The notes beneath the pieces are model-generated. The model saw only the letters and a program-made list of their open reading frames with translations. It did no database searches and was not told where the DNA came from. The translations under genes were made by a program, and so were the position numbers. Below are positions 1 to 6,261 of a DNA stretch of 8,632 bases, one piece after another (positions within the stretch are counted from its first letter, which is position 1; every line of letters starts with the position of its first letter). Where the stretch lies: contig CAYOHP010000208.1 in the NCBI GenBank assembly GCA_964403795.1, positions 1-8,632 on the forward strand, read 5' to 3'. The stretch comes from CAYOHP01 sp964403795 [NCBI: uncultured bacterium]. Lineage in GTDB: Bacteria > Muiribacteriota > UBA6191 > CAZXTJ01.

Positions 1-657
1 ACCCAAGTACTCCTCCGACATTGCCGAGCATTCGATGTGCCACCCCGGACGCCCCTTGCCCCAGGGCGAGTCCCAGGCCTCGGGCCGGTCCCAGAACTTC
101 CACAGACAGAAGTCGGCGGGGTGGTCGAAGCGGGCGTCCCGCTCCACCCGGCCGCCGCCCTCGGGCGGGTCGTCGAGGCCCCGGCCCGAGAGTTTGCCGT
201 AGCCGGTGAAGCCGCGCACCTTGAAGTACACGCCGTCGCCCGGGACCAGGTAGGCGAGGCCCCTCTCCTCGAGCTCCCGGATCAGGGCCACCATCTCGGG
301 CACGTTCTCGGTGGCCTTGGGGTAGAGGTCGGCAGGCTCCACGTTCAGGAGCCGCATGTCCTCGTGGAAGGTCTCGATGTAGCGCTCCGAGACCTCCTGC
401 CAGGGGACCCCCTGGCGGGCGGCGGCGTCCAGGATCTTGTCGTCGATGTCGGTGAAGTTGACGACGTACTTCACCCGCTCGGCGCCGAAGCGGTCCCGGA
501 GCCAGCGCACCGCCACGTCGAAGACCACCTGGGAGAGCCCGTGGCCGAGGTGGCAGCGGTCGTAGACGGTGACCCCGCAGACGTAGATCCGGAGCTTGCC
601 GTCCTCGCCCGGGGTCAGGGGCTGGAGGCGCCGGGAGAGGGTGTCGTGGACCTGCAC
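1..657 (-). CDS. cysS: Cysteinyl-tRNA synthetase, N-terminal 219 residues (cut by left edge)
   Basis: Cytoplasmic class I aminoacyl-tRNA synthetase that activates cysteine with ATP and loads it on tRNA-Cys. The N-terminal Rossmann catalytic half is present. It shows YVCGVTVYD with Cys27 (a zinc ligand in the family), the HIGH-type motif as HLGH at residues 36-39, the conserved NFTDIDDKI stretch, and WHIECSAM with Cys210, the second zinc-ligand Cys (Cys209 in E. coli). The frame is open to the window edge, so the later His/Glu ligands, the KMSKS loop and the anticodon-binding domain lie outside. Family proteins are about 460 residues, so slightly under half is seen. The start is GTG at 657-655, chosen because GGAGG (666-670) sits 8 nt upstream and no better start precedes it. 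It begins 13 nt after the ftsK stop and is probably the third gene of the uppP-ftsK-cysS run. Family identity is certain. Confidence 0.98.
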   Translation of the reverse strand, partial: MQVHDTLSRRLQPLTPGEDGKLRIYVCGVTVYDRCHLGHGLSQVVFDVAVRWLRDRFGAERVKYVVNFTDIDDKILDAAARQGVPWQEVSERYIETFHEDMRLLNVEPADLYPKATENVPEMVALIRELEERGLAYLVPGDGVYFKVRGFTGYGKLSGRGLDDPPEGGGRVERDARFDHPADFCLWKFWDRPEAWDSPWGKGRPGWHIECSAMSEEYLG

Positions 658-670
658 CGGGGCCGCCTCC

Positions 671-3337
671 TCAGACGTCCTCGAGGAGCCGCTCGAGTTC
701 GCCGGGGCCGATCCGGACCTCCCGGCGACGCCCGGACTCCGGTCCGGACACGATTCCCCGGGCCTCCATCACGTCGATGATGTTGGCGGCCCTGTTGTAT
801 CCGATCTTGAAGTGGCGCTGCAACATCGAGGTCGAGACCTCGCCCTTCTCGACGGCCAGCCGGATGCAGGCCCCCAGGTACTCGTCCTTGAAGCTCTCGG
901 GATCGACCGCCTGGGGCTCCCCGGAACGGGCGCCGGTGGCCACCACGTCGAGGTACTCGGGCGGTCCCTGCTTGACCAGGTGGGCGACCAGGCGCTTGAT
1001 CTCGTCGTCCTGCACGAAGGCGCCCTGGATGCGGCTCGACTTCGGCTGCCCCACCGGCTGCCAGAGCATGTCGCCCCGCCCCAGCAGGGCCTCGGCCCCC
1101 ATGTGGTCGAGGATCACCTTGGAGTCGACCTTGGAGGCCACCCGGAAGGCGATCCGGGTCGGCAGGTTGGCCTTGATGATGCCGGTGATCACGTTGGTCG
1201 AGGGCCGCTGGGTGGCGACGATCAGGTGCATGCCGACGGCCCGGGCCATCTGGGCCAGTCGGCAGATCGAGTCCTCGATGTCCTTGGCGGCCACCATCAT
1301 CAGGTCGGCCAGCTCGTCGATCACGATCACCAGATAGGCCATGGGGACGATCGGAATTTCCTGGCCATCCTCGTCCACCGCCACCGAGTCGATCTTCTCC
1401 TTGGCCACCGCTTCGTTGTAGCTCTGGATGTTGCGGTAGCCGACCAGCGAAAGCACCCGGTAGCGTCGCTCCATCTCGAGCACCGCCCACTTGAGCGCCG
1501 CCGAGGCGGCCCCGGGATCGGTGATCACCGGCGCGATCAGGTGGGGGATCCCGTCGTAGACCATGAGCTCGACCCGCTTGGGATCCACCATGAGGAAGCG
1601 GAGCGTGGAAGGCGTGTTGCGGACCAGGAGCGAGCAGATCAAGGTGTTCACGCACACCGACTTGCCGGCCCCGGTGGCGCCGGCCACCAGCATGTGGGGA
1701 GCCTTGCCGAGGTCGGCGATCACCGGGGCCCCCGAGATGCCCTTCCCCAGCACATAGGTCAGCGGGGCGTCGGCGGAGCGGAATTCCGGCTCGGCGGCGA
1801 TCTCCTGGAAGTAGACCGGGATCACGGTCTTGTTGGGGACCTCGATGCCGACCGCGCCGCGCCCCGGGATGGGGGCCTCGATCCTCACCCGGGCCACCGC
1901 CAGCGACATCGCCAGGTCGTCGGCCAGGGAGGTCACCCGGGAGAGCTTCACCCCGGCGGCCGGCACCAGCTCGAACTGGGTGATGGTGGGACCGCAGGTG
2001 ATCCGGGTGATGTTCGACTCGATCCCGAAGTGCTTGAGCGTGACCCGGATCAGCTCGGCCTTGCGATGGAGCTCGGAGTCGTCCTCACGGGGGAGGTCCA
2101 TGGGCGGGGCGTCGAAGAGGTCGAGCGGGGGGAGCTCGAAGGCCACGGCCGGCTCCCGGGAGACCGCCAGGGCGCGCCGGGTGCCTTCGATCCGGGGCCG
2201 GGCCCGCTCCTCCATGGGGCGCTCCACGACCGGCGCGGCCTCCTCGGCAGCGGGTGCATCCCCGGGGGGGAGCGCTACCGGGTCGGCGACGACCGGGCGG
2301 GGCGGCGCGGTGCGAGGGGTGCGGGGTGGGGCCGCGGGCACGGTCGCGACCCGAGTCGGCTCGCGCTCCCCCGCGTCGGCCACGGGGGAAGGAAGGAGGG
2401 CGCGCTCCTGGCCTCCTTCCCCGGTCGGCCGGTGGGGGAGGGACGGCTCGGGAGTCAAGGGACGGGCGCCGCGGCGCAGGCAGACGGCGCGGGCCATGCG
2501 GGCGTGGGAGAGCAGGTCGTCGTCGAGCAGGGTGGGGGCGGGCTCCCGGCTCCCGGGTGGGGGCGGCACCGGGTCGCGGGGGGCGACGATCACCGGCGGC
2601 GGAGGCTCGGGCGGGGGAGATGGCGCGGCGAGATCGGCCTCGGGCGGGGGAACCGGGGTCGGGATCCCGGCGTCGACCGGCGCCGCCACCACCGACGCCA
2701 GGTCGGGGCCGCCGGCGGCCCGCTCCAGGCGACGGGAGACGAGGTCGATCACGATCCACAGGTCGCGCAGGCCGACGAAGATCACGTGCTGGAGTCCCGT
2801 GAGCAGGCGGATTCCCGCTTCGATCGCGGCGCGGGCGGGGACTACCAGGACCGTCTCGACGATTCCCCCGAGCTGGGCCGCCAGGATCCGCGGCGAGAGG
2901 TCGAGTGCGATGCAGAGCAGGACGACCGAGGCGGCCAGCAACGCCACCCAGGCCCCGATGGGTCCGAAGAGCACGTCGAGGTAAGCGCCCAGCCAGAAGC
3001 CGATGCGGCCTCCGGTGCCATGCCGCACCTTCTCGAGGGCGGCCAGCAGCACGGGGCCCCCACCGGCCCAGGCGGCGAGCTCGGTACGGCTCGACCAGGC
3101 GGCCTGGTGCTGGAAGCGGCGGGTGCCCCAGAGGGCGAGCACCAGCGCGGGATAGAAGACCGCCAGGCCGAAGGCTGCCATCAGCGCCTGGGCGGCTTCG
3201 CCGAGCTGGCCCTGTCCCCCGGTGGTCCCGGTCATGACCAGGGCCGAGGCGGCCAGCAGGAGCACGCCCTGGAGTTCCTCGTGGCGCCCGGACGGGGGCG
3301 CCAGGGAGGCCACGCCGCTGGGGGTGGTGCGCCTCAT
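671..3337 (-). CDS. ftsK: DNA translocase FtsK/SpoIIIE family, 888 aa
   Basis: Septum-anchored, ATP-driven double-stranded DNA pump that clears chromosome termini at division and in many bacteria activates XerCD at dif. Residues about 20-150 hold several hydrophobic segments (about 23-38, 50-70, 94-101 weakly, 112-147), the usual membrane anchor. A Pro/Arg-rich linker covers roughly 205-415. The alpha/beta motor follows, with an alpha region near residues 424-500 (KAELIRVTLKHFGIE). Walker A GATGAGKS is at 553-560 (Lys559), Walker B VIVIDELAD contains Asp674-Glu675, and ATQRPS and RIAFRVASKVDSKVILD follow. The C-terminus (about 812-877) is the winged-helix gamma domain that reads KOPS sites and contacts XerD, recognisable from STSMLQRHFKIGYNRAA. 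Length is within the family range, with a shorter linker than E. coli FtsK. The ATG overlaps the uppP TGA as ATGA, which suggests translational coupling. A G-run just upstream could serve as a weak ribosome site. No catalytic residue appears to be missing. Confidence 0.98.
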   Translation of the reverse strand: MRRTTPSGVASLAPPSGRHEELQGVLLLAASALVMTGTTGGQGQLGEAAQALMAAFGLAVFYPALVLALWGTRRFQHQAAWSSRTELAAWAGGGPVLLAALEKVRHGTGGRIGFWLGAYLDVLFGPIGAWVALLAASVVLLCIALDLSPRILAAQLGGIVETVLVVPARAAIEAGIRLLTGLQHVIFVGLRDLWIVIDLVSRRLERAAGGPDLASVVAAPVDAGIPTPVPPPEADLAAPSPPPEPPPPVIVAPRDPVPPPPGSREPAPTLLDDDLLSHARMARAVCLRRGARPLTPEPSLPHRPTGEGGQERALLPSPVADAGEREPTRVATVPAAPPRTPRTAPPRPVVADPVALPPGDAPAAEEAAPVVERPMEERARPRIEGTRRALAVSREPAVAFELPPLDLFDAPPMDLPREDDSELHRKAELIRVTLKHFGIESNITRITCGPTITQFELVPAAGVKLSRVTSLADDLAMSLAVARVRIEAPIPGRGAVGIEVPNKTVIPVYFQEIAAEPEFRSADAPLTYVLGKGISGAPVIADLGKAPHMLVAGATGAGKSVCVNTLICSLLVRNTPSTLRFLMVDPKRVELMVYDGIPHLIAPVITDPGAASAALKWAVLEMERRYRVLSLVGYRNIQSYNEAVAKEKIDSVAVDEDGQEIPIVPMAYLVIVIDELADLMMVAAKDIEDSICRLAQMARAVGMHLIVATQRPSTNVITGIIKANLPTRIAFRVASKVDSKVILDHMGAEALLGRGDMLWQPVGQPKSSRIQGAFVQDDEIKRLVAHLVKQGPPEYLDVVATGARSGEPQAVDPESFKDEYLGACIRLAVEKGEVSTSMLQRHFKIGYNRAANIIDVMEARGIVSGPESGRRREVRIGPGELERLLEDV

Positions 3338-4125
3338 CGAACCCCCCGGAGCAGGCTGACGAGCACGGTCACGGTCCCGAGCGCCAGGCAGTAGTGGCCC
3401 CAGATCCGGAAGGATCCTCGCCCCAGCTGGGTGACGAGGAAACGGAGCGCCATGATGCCGACCCCGAAAGCGAGCGCCACCCCGAGTGCGATCCCGGCGG
3501 GATCGACGCCCGAGTCGGCGACCTCCAGGAGGTCACGGGCCGTGAGCAGGGCAGCCCCGGCCACCGCCGGGATGGAGCAGAGGAACGAGAAGCGGGCGGC
3601 TTCCAGCGCCGGGATCCCGAGCGCCATGGCGGCCGCGATGGTGCTGCCGGAGCGACTCACTCCCGGGAGGACCGCGATCCCCTGGACGATCCCGATGGCC
3701 AGCGCCCGGCCCCGGGTGATGGGGCGATCCCCTCCCCCGGTCCGCTCGGTGGAGTAGTCGAGGGTGGCGGTGACCCAGAGGCCGAGGCCGACGGCCAGGC
3801 TGCCCAGGCGTTCGACCCCGGCCTTCTTCATCCCCAGGCCGAGGATCGCGGTCGGGATCGAGGCCAGCACGATGCGCTCGACCAGCACCCGGTCCTCCGG
3901 GTCGCCACCCGGGAGCAGGCAGCGGCCGAGGCGCAGGACGTCCTTGCGGTAGAAGACCAGGACCGCGCCCAGGGTGCCGAGGTGGAGGGCCACGTCGAGG
4001 GCGACCGACTCGGGGACGTGGCCGAGCAGCAGCTCCGCCAGGCGGAGGTGGCCCGAAGACGAGATGGGCAGGAACTCGGTGGCTCCCTGGAGCACCCCGA
4101 GGCCGGCGATCTCGAGCGCATGCAT
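3334..4125 (-). CDS. uppP: Undecaprenyl-diphosphatase UppP (BacA family), 263 aa
   Basis: Integral membrane phosphatase that converts undecaprenyl diphosphate to the monophosphate, recycling the lipid carrier for peptidoglycan and other envelope polymers; high levels confer bacitracin resistance. The signature (E/Q)xxxE site is QGATEFLP with Gln13 and Glu17, followed by SSSGHL with His26. The second signature PGVSRSGST is at 154-162 with catalytic Arg158. The rest is a series of hydrophobic helices, and the 263-residue length fits the family (E. coli 273). Start choice: MHALEIAGLG matches the usual N-terminus, but its SD-like GGGAG is 13 nt away. An in-frame GTG at 4137 and tandem ATGs at 4203/4200 are alternatives; the 4203 ATG has AGGA 7 nt upstream and would add 26 residues not typical of the family. 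First gene of the uppP-ftsK-cysS run, with its TGA inside the ftsK start. Confidence 0.97.
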   Translation of the reverse strand: MHALEIAGLGVLQGATEFLPISSSGHLRLAELLLGHVPESVALDVALHLGTLGAVLVFYRKDVLRLGRCLLPGGDPEDRVLVERIVLASIPTAILGLGMKKAGVERLGSLAVGLGLWVTATLDYSTERTGGGDRPITRGRALAIGIVQGIAVLPGVSRSGSTIAAAMALGIPALEAARFSFLCSIPAVAGAALLTARDLLEVADSGVDPAGIALGVALAFGVGIMALRFLVTQLGRGSFRIWGHYCLALGTVTVLVSLLRGVR

Positions 4126-4203
4126 ACGGACGGACACGCTCCCTTCGGCGAGGACGGCCAAGCGGCTCGCGCCGCAGGCACGCGAGGTCCACGTCCCCAT
4201 CAT

Positions 4204-4436
4204 CGACGGATCCTACCCGCCTCGCCAGAACGGATCCGGGTGGATCCCCGGATCTTCCGTACCGGCCGGGCCGGCGTGCCGGGGTGCGGGGCGACCAGGG
4301 CTCCATGCGAGTTCGCCACAGGGGTGTGGTACTTCGACCACGAAATCGTGGTGGTCTTGTGCGACCTCCCGGGCGATTCATGGCCGAGGAACGGGAGGAA
4401 GGGTCTGCTGGAGCCGATCCCAGCATGCGGGTCTGC
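4204..4436. other. Divergent intergenic region between uppP and the pilin promoter
   Basis: No convincing gene is seen on either strand. The left part (4208-4254) carries three GGATCC palindromes plus a partial fourth, in very GC-rich sequence. The right part holds the GTGGT/ACCAC inverted repeats described separately. The uppP operon promoter should lie here, reading leftward, but I see no pair of boxes resembling a sigma-70 promoter. TAGGAT (4214-4209, minus strand) could be a poor -10 with no matching -35. Confidence 0.5.
4326..4356. promoter_or_regulatory. Candidate activator (enhancer) site: phased GTGGT/ACCAC inverted repeats
   Basis: A perfect 16-nt interrupted palindrome ACCACGAAATCGTGGT spans 4337-4352. 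The same half-site recurs around it: GTGGT at 4326-4330, ACCAC at 4337-4341, GTGGT at 4348-4352 and again at 4351-4355. The first three begin exactly 11 bp apart, close to one helical turn. The centre lies about 120 bp before the predicted sigma-54 start of transcription, a usual distance for NtrC-type enhancer-binding proteins, which generally bind dimeric palindromes. The repeats are read directly from the sequence; that an activator binds them is inference, and the protein is not in this window. Confidence 0.4.
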
Positions 4437-4437
4437 T

Positions 4438-4453
4438 TGGCATCAGGCTTGCA
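4438..4453 (+). promoter_or_regulatory. Sigma-54 (RpoN) -24/-12 promoter for the Flp pilin gene
   Basis: TGGCAT-N5-TTGCA matches the consensus TGGCAC-N5-TTGCW at all but one fixed position. The invariant GG (4439-4440) and GC (4451-4452) are exactly 10 nt apart. Transcription should begin near 4463-4466, leaving a leader of about 125 nt before the pilin start at 4590. Several type IV pilin genes are known to use sigma-54, so both orientation and context fit. An overlapping sigma-70 reading (TTGCAA, 17 bp, GTAAGG) has a very poor -10. Confidence 0.68.
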
Positions 4454-4475
4454 AACCCGTCGACAGCCCCTGTAA

Positions 4476-4514
4476 GGTGGCGTGGGATAAAGGAGAAGGT
4501 TGCGGGACGCCACC
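4476..4514 (+). promoter_or_regulatory. Stem-loop in the pilin mRNA leader with a purine-rich loop
   Basis: GGTGGCGT (4476-4483) is perfectly complementary to ACGCCACC (4507-4514), giving an 8-bp GC-rich stem around a 23-nt loop. The loop contains AAAGGAGAAGG (4489-4499) and a TTG codon at 4500 in frame with the pilin. CCTTCTC at 4548-4554 can pair with GAGAAGG (4493-4499) in the loop, and could also partly pair with the CGAAAGG that overlaps the true Shine-Dalgarno at 4574-4580, so two mutually exclusive folds are possible. The complementarity is seen in the sequence; a regulatory role is inference. Confidence 0.4.
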
Positions 4515-4589
4515 GACCGGAATGACTCCGGAGTTCGACTTGCAGTACCTTCTCGAAAGTGTGTCTCGCGGAGCGAAAGGAGGATTCCT

Positions 4590-4757
4590 TTGCTGCATCG
4601 CTTCCTGCGTGATGACGAAGGACAGGGAATGGTGGAGTACGGCCTCATTCTGGGCCTGATCTCCATCGTGGCCATCGCGGCTCTGACGGCCGCCGGCGGT
4701 CAGGTCAACCGCCTGCTCGGCCAGGTCAGCGGCGCGCTGTCCTCGGTCAGCTCGTAA
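4590..4757 (+). CDS. flp: Flp/Fap-type pilin precursor, 55 aa, TTG start
   Basis: Small structural subunit of a Flp (Tad-type, type IVb) pilus used for surface attachment. It is made as a membrane-embedded precursor and trimmed by a prepilin peptidase. The leader is MLHRFLRDDEG (1-11), positively charged at its start. The predicted cut is after Gly11, giving a mature protein starting QGMVEYGLIL, with the processing Glu at mature position 5 and Tyr at 6, as in the family G/xxxxEY motif. A hydrophobic helix of about 20 residues (18-38) follows, and the protein ends in a Ser/Gly-rich tail. Start choice: TTG at 4590 has AAAGGAGG (4576-4583) 6 nt upstream and gives the usual leader length. A TTG at 4500 would give 85 residues with an atypical basic extension. 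Expression appears sigma-54 dependent, and a strong terminator follows. No tad/cpa assembly genes are in the window, so it stands alone here. Confidence 0.92.
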   Translation: MLHRFLRDDEGQGMVEYGLILGLISIVAIAALTAAGGQVNRLLGQVSGALSSVSS

Positions 4758-4769
4758 TCGCCTAGGCGA
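4758..4769. repeat. 12-bp perfect palindrome after the pilin stop
   Basis: TCGCCTAGGCGA begins on the base after the pilin TAA and is a perfect self-complementary palindrome with a CTAG centre. It has no loop of its own, so it is a weak RNA hairpin; it could be a protein site or chance. It precedes the terminator by a few bases. Confidence 0.4.
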
Positions 4770-4774
4770 CTACG

Positions 4775-4810
4775 AAGAAAGCACCGGCCTCCGGGCCGGT
4801 GTTTTCTTTT
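4775..4810 (+). terminator. Rho-independent terminator with UCCG tetraloop, probably bidirectional
   Basis: CACCGGCC (4782-4789) pairs perfectly with GGCCGGTG (4794-4801) around the loop TCCG, a C-UNCG-G type stable tetraloop. AAGAAAG on the left can extend pairing into TTTTCTT on the right through one G-U pair. The plus strand then has TTTTCTTTT (4802-4810), ending pilin transcription. On the minus strand the hairpin is followed by CTTTCTTC, so it can also stop the convergent gene ending at 4870. Confidence 0.88.
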
Positions 4811-4869
4811 CCGCCGGGATTCTTCCTCTCTGCAGCGGGACCCAGGGACCTCGCGGGCGGGCGATCCGG

Positions 4870-5625
4870 TCAGCCGAAGAGGCGTTGCAGGCGGTGGGCG
4901 AGCAGCATGGAAGCGAGGAAGAGCAGGAAGACCAGGCCCAGGCATGCGAAGGCGACCCGGGCGGGGCCGCCGCCGAGGTCGGTGCTCCGTGCCACCGTCG
5001 CCAGTGCGGGTCGGTCGTCCGCGAGCCGCCCCTCGACCGAGAGGGTCCCTAGCTCCGACCCGGGCACATAGGCGACGCTAAGATGGGCGGCGAGCGCCTC
5101 GGCGCGTTGGCAGGCCCGCGAGAAGTTACCGAGCTCGTGCTCGCCCAGGGTCACCAGGGTGCCGTCCTTCAGGGCCAGTACCGGCGCATGCCGAAAGCCC
5201 GCGAAGTTCCCCGGGATCTCGGTCCCCGAGACGCCGGTCGCGGCCACGTCGTCGAACCGGAGCGAGCGGGCGCACCACTCCAGGCCCCAGACCTGATGGC
5301 TCCACTGGAGCCGGCGGCCCGGGTTGTCCACCACCCAGGATTCCCGGTAGCTCCGGCCGGCCGCCGCCAAGGGGACTGCGACCAGGGCGGCAAAGGCCAG
5401 GCTGCCCAGGAGCCAGAAGGCCTCCCTCGGTCCTCTCTCCACGAGAGCCAGCACCCCGATGCCGCTGAACACGATCGCCAGCAGGGCCGCGGTCGCCGCG
5501 AGGAGCAGGAGCATGCTCCGGATCGAGGACTCCGAGGTGAGCCGGACCCGAGGCAGGGTGAGCTGGCCGGGCGTCCACCCGGCATCGGCGGCGAGGGTCG
5601 GGTCCATGGGCGGCGACTCTACCAT
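4870..5625 (-). CDS. Unrecognised membrane protein, three hydrophobic segments and a central soluble domain
   Basis: I do not recognise this protein. With the ATG at 5625 it is 251 residues. Hydrophobic segments lie near residues 38-62, 69-89 and 222-243. Between the second and third is a soluble region (about 95-215) with alternating beta-like stretches: ESWVVDNPGRRLQW, then SLRFDDVAATGVSGTEI, then PVLALKDGTLVTLGEHELG, then a helix-like SRACQRAEALAAHL. The order 'stored value, basic/hydrophobic strand, FDDV, dG.lv.Lg' resembles small bacterial membrane proteins with PH-like beta-barrel domains, but this is only a shape resemblance. It follows the methyltransferase gene by about 24 nt on the same strand and is probably co-transcribed. 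Start uncertain: GTG at 5649 directly abuts the upstream TAG, ATG at 5625 has GGAG 13 nt upstream, and ATG at 5607 lacks a clear ribosome site. It ends just before a shared terminator. Confidence 0.8.
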   Translation of the reverse strand: MVESPPMDPTLAADAGWTPGQLTLPRVRLTSESSIRSMLLLLAATAALLAIVFSGIGVLALVERGPREAFWLLGSLAFAALVAVPLAAAGRSYRESWVVDNPGRRLQWSHQVWGLEWCARSLRFDDVAATGVSGTEIPGNFAGFRHAPVLALKDGTLVTLGEHELGNFSRACQRAEALAAHLSVAYVPGSELGTLSVEGRLADDRPALATVARSTDLGGGPARVAFACLGLVFLLFLASMLLAHRLQRLFG

Positions 5626-5649
5626 CGATGGCGGCGGGCTCCGGCGCAC

Positions 5650-6261
5650 CTACCCGACGGGCGCCTCGGACCTCACCAGCTCGAAGACCTCGTAGCCCTT
5701 GTGGCGGAGGAGCTTCTCGGCCGGGGATCCCATCGAGGCGGCGGCGATCTCGGCCAGGCGGCGTCCGCCCTGCTTGGGGCGACCCACGAAGAGCAGGCGG
5801 CCGCCGGGTACCAGCACCCGGGCCGCGTCGGCGAGCAGGCGACGGACCACCGGGAGGCCGGCCCGGATCGGGGGGTTGGTGAGGACCAGGTCCATGCACG
5901 CGGCCGGCAGGCAGGCGGCTCCGTCGGCCTGGAGGACCAGCGCCGGGAGCCCGAGGCGATCCCGGTTGGCGGAGGCCGCCAGGCAGGCCCGGAGGTTGGG
6001 CTCGACCAGCCAGGCCCGTCCCCTCCCCTGGCGCAGCAGGTGGAGGAGCCCCAGGACCCCGTGGCCCGCCCCGAGGTCGAGGACGCGCTCGGCGATGCAG
6101 GGAGCGCTCGCCTCCAGGACCAGGGCGCTCCCTGGGTCGAGGCCGTCCTTGGAGAAGATCCCCGCGTCGGTCGTCCAGGGGAGGTTCCTCCCCTCGAATT
6201 GCAGCGAGATGCAGGTCGGATCCGGGTCCGATCCGGGATGTCGCGAGAAGTAGGTCTCCAG
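5650..6261 (-). CDS. RsmC/YbxB-like class I SAM-dependent methyltransferase, 203 aa, apparent CTG start
   Basis: Predicted cytoplasmic N-methyltransferase of the MTS family (as RsmC, RlmG and Bacillus YbxB), which modify rRNA guanines; the exact target is unknown. From the N-terminus: ETYFSRHPGS, then TTDAGIFSKDGLDPGSALVLE (about residues 31-51), a family hallmark, then SAM motif I VLDLGAGHGVLGL (62-74), acidic motif VEPN (88-91), LQADGAA, catalytic DLVLTNPPIRAG (NPPI here where NPPF is common), and VLVPGGRLLFVGRPKQGG near the C-terminus. The frame is open from 6423 but has no ATG, GTG or TTG before Met123 at 5895, which lies after motif I. CTG at 6261 has GGGAG (6269-6273) 7 nt upstream and gives 203 residues, close to YbxB (about 200), so I take it as the start. 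The alternative is a frameshift or sequencing error near the 5' end. Divergent from tRNA-Arg and likely co-transcribed with the membrane-protein gene downstream. Confidence 0.85.
   Translation of the reverse strand: METYFSRHPGSDPDPTCISLQFEGRNLPWTTDAGIFSKDGLDPGSALVLEASAPCIAERVLDLGAGHGVLGLLHLLRQGRGRAWLVEPNLRACLAASANRDRLGLPALVLQADGAACLPAACMDLVLTNPPIRAGLPVVRRLLADAARVLVPGGRLLFVGRPKQGGRRLAEIAAASMGSPAEKLLRHKGYEVFELVRSEAPVG

Noticed and set aside
596-3394. Very long plus-strand open frame (932 codons) opposite ftsK and cysS
   Set aside because: It is antisense to ftsK with its conserved motor motifs. The translation is an Asp/His/Gly/Arg-rich mixture without motifs, typical of a GC-rich shadow frame.
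3394-4659. Plus-strand open frame opposite uppP running into the pilin leader
   Set aside because: Antisense to a clear UppP and low-complexity in composition. It overlaps the pilin gene in another frame.
4500-4757. Longer pilin start at TTG 4500 (85 codons)
   Set aside because: It would add 30 basic residues before a normal Flp leader, and its ribosome site is only 4 nt away inside a predicted loop. TTG 4590 has an almost ideal site.
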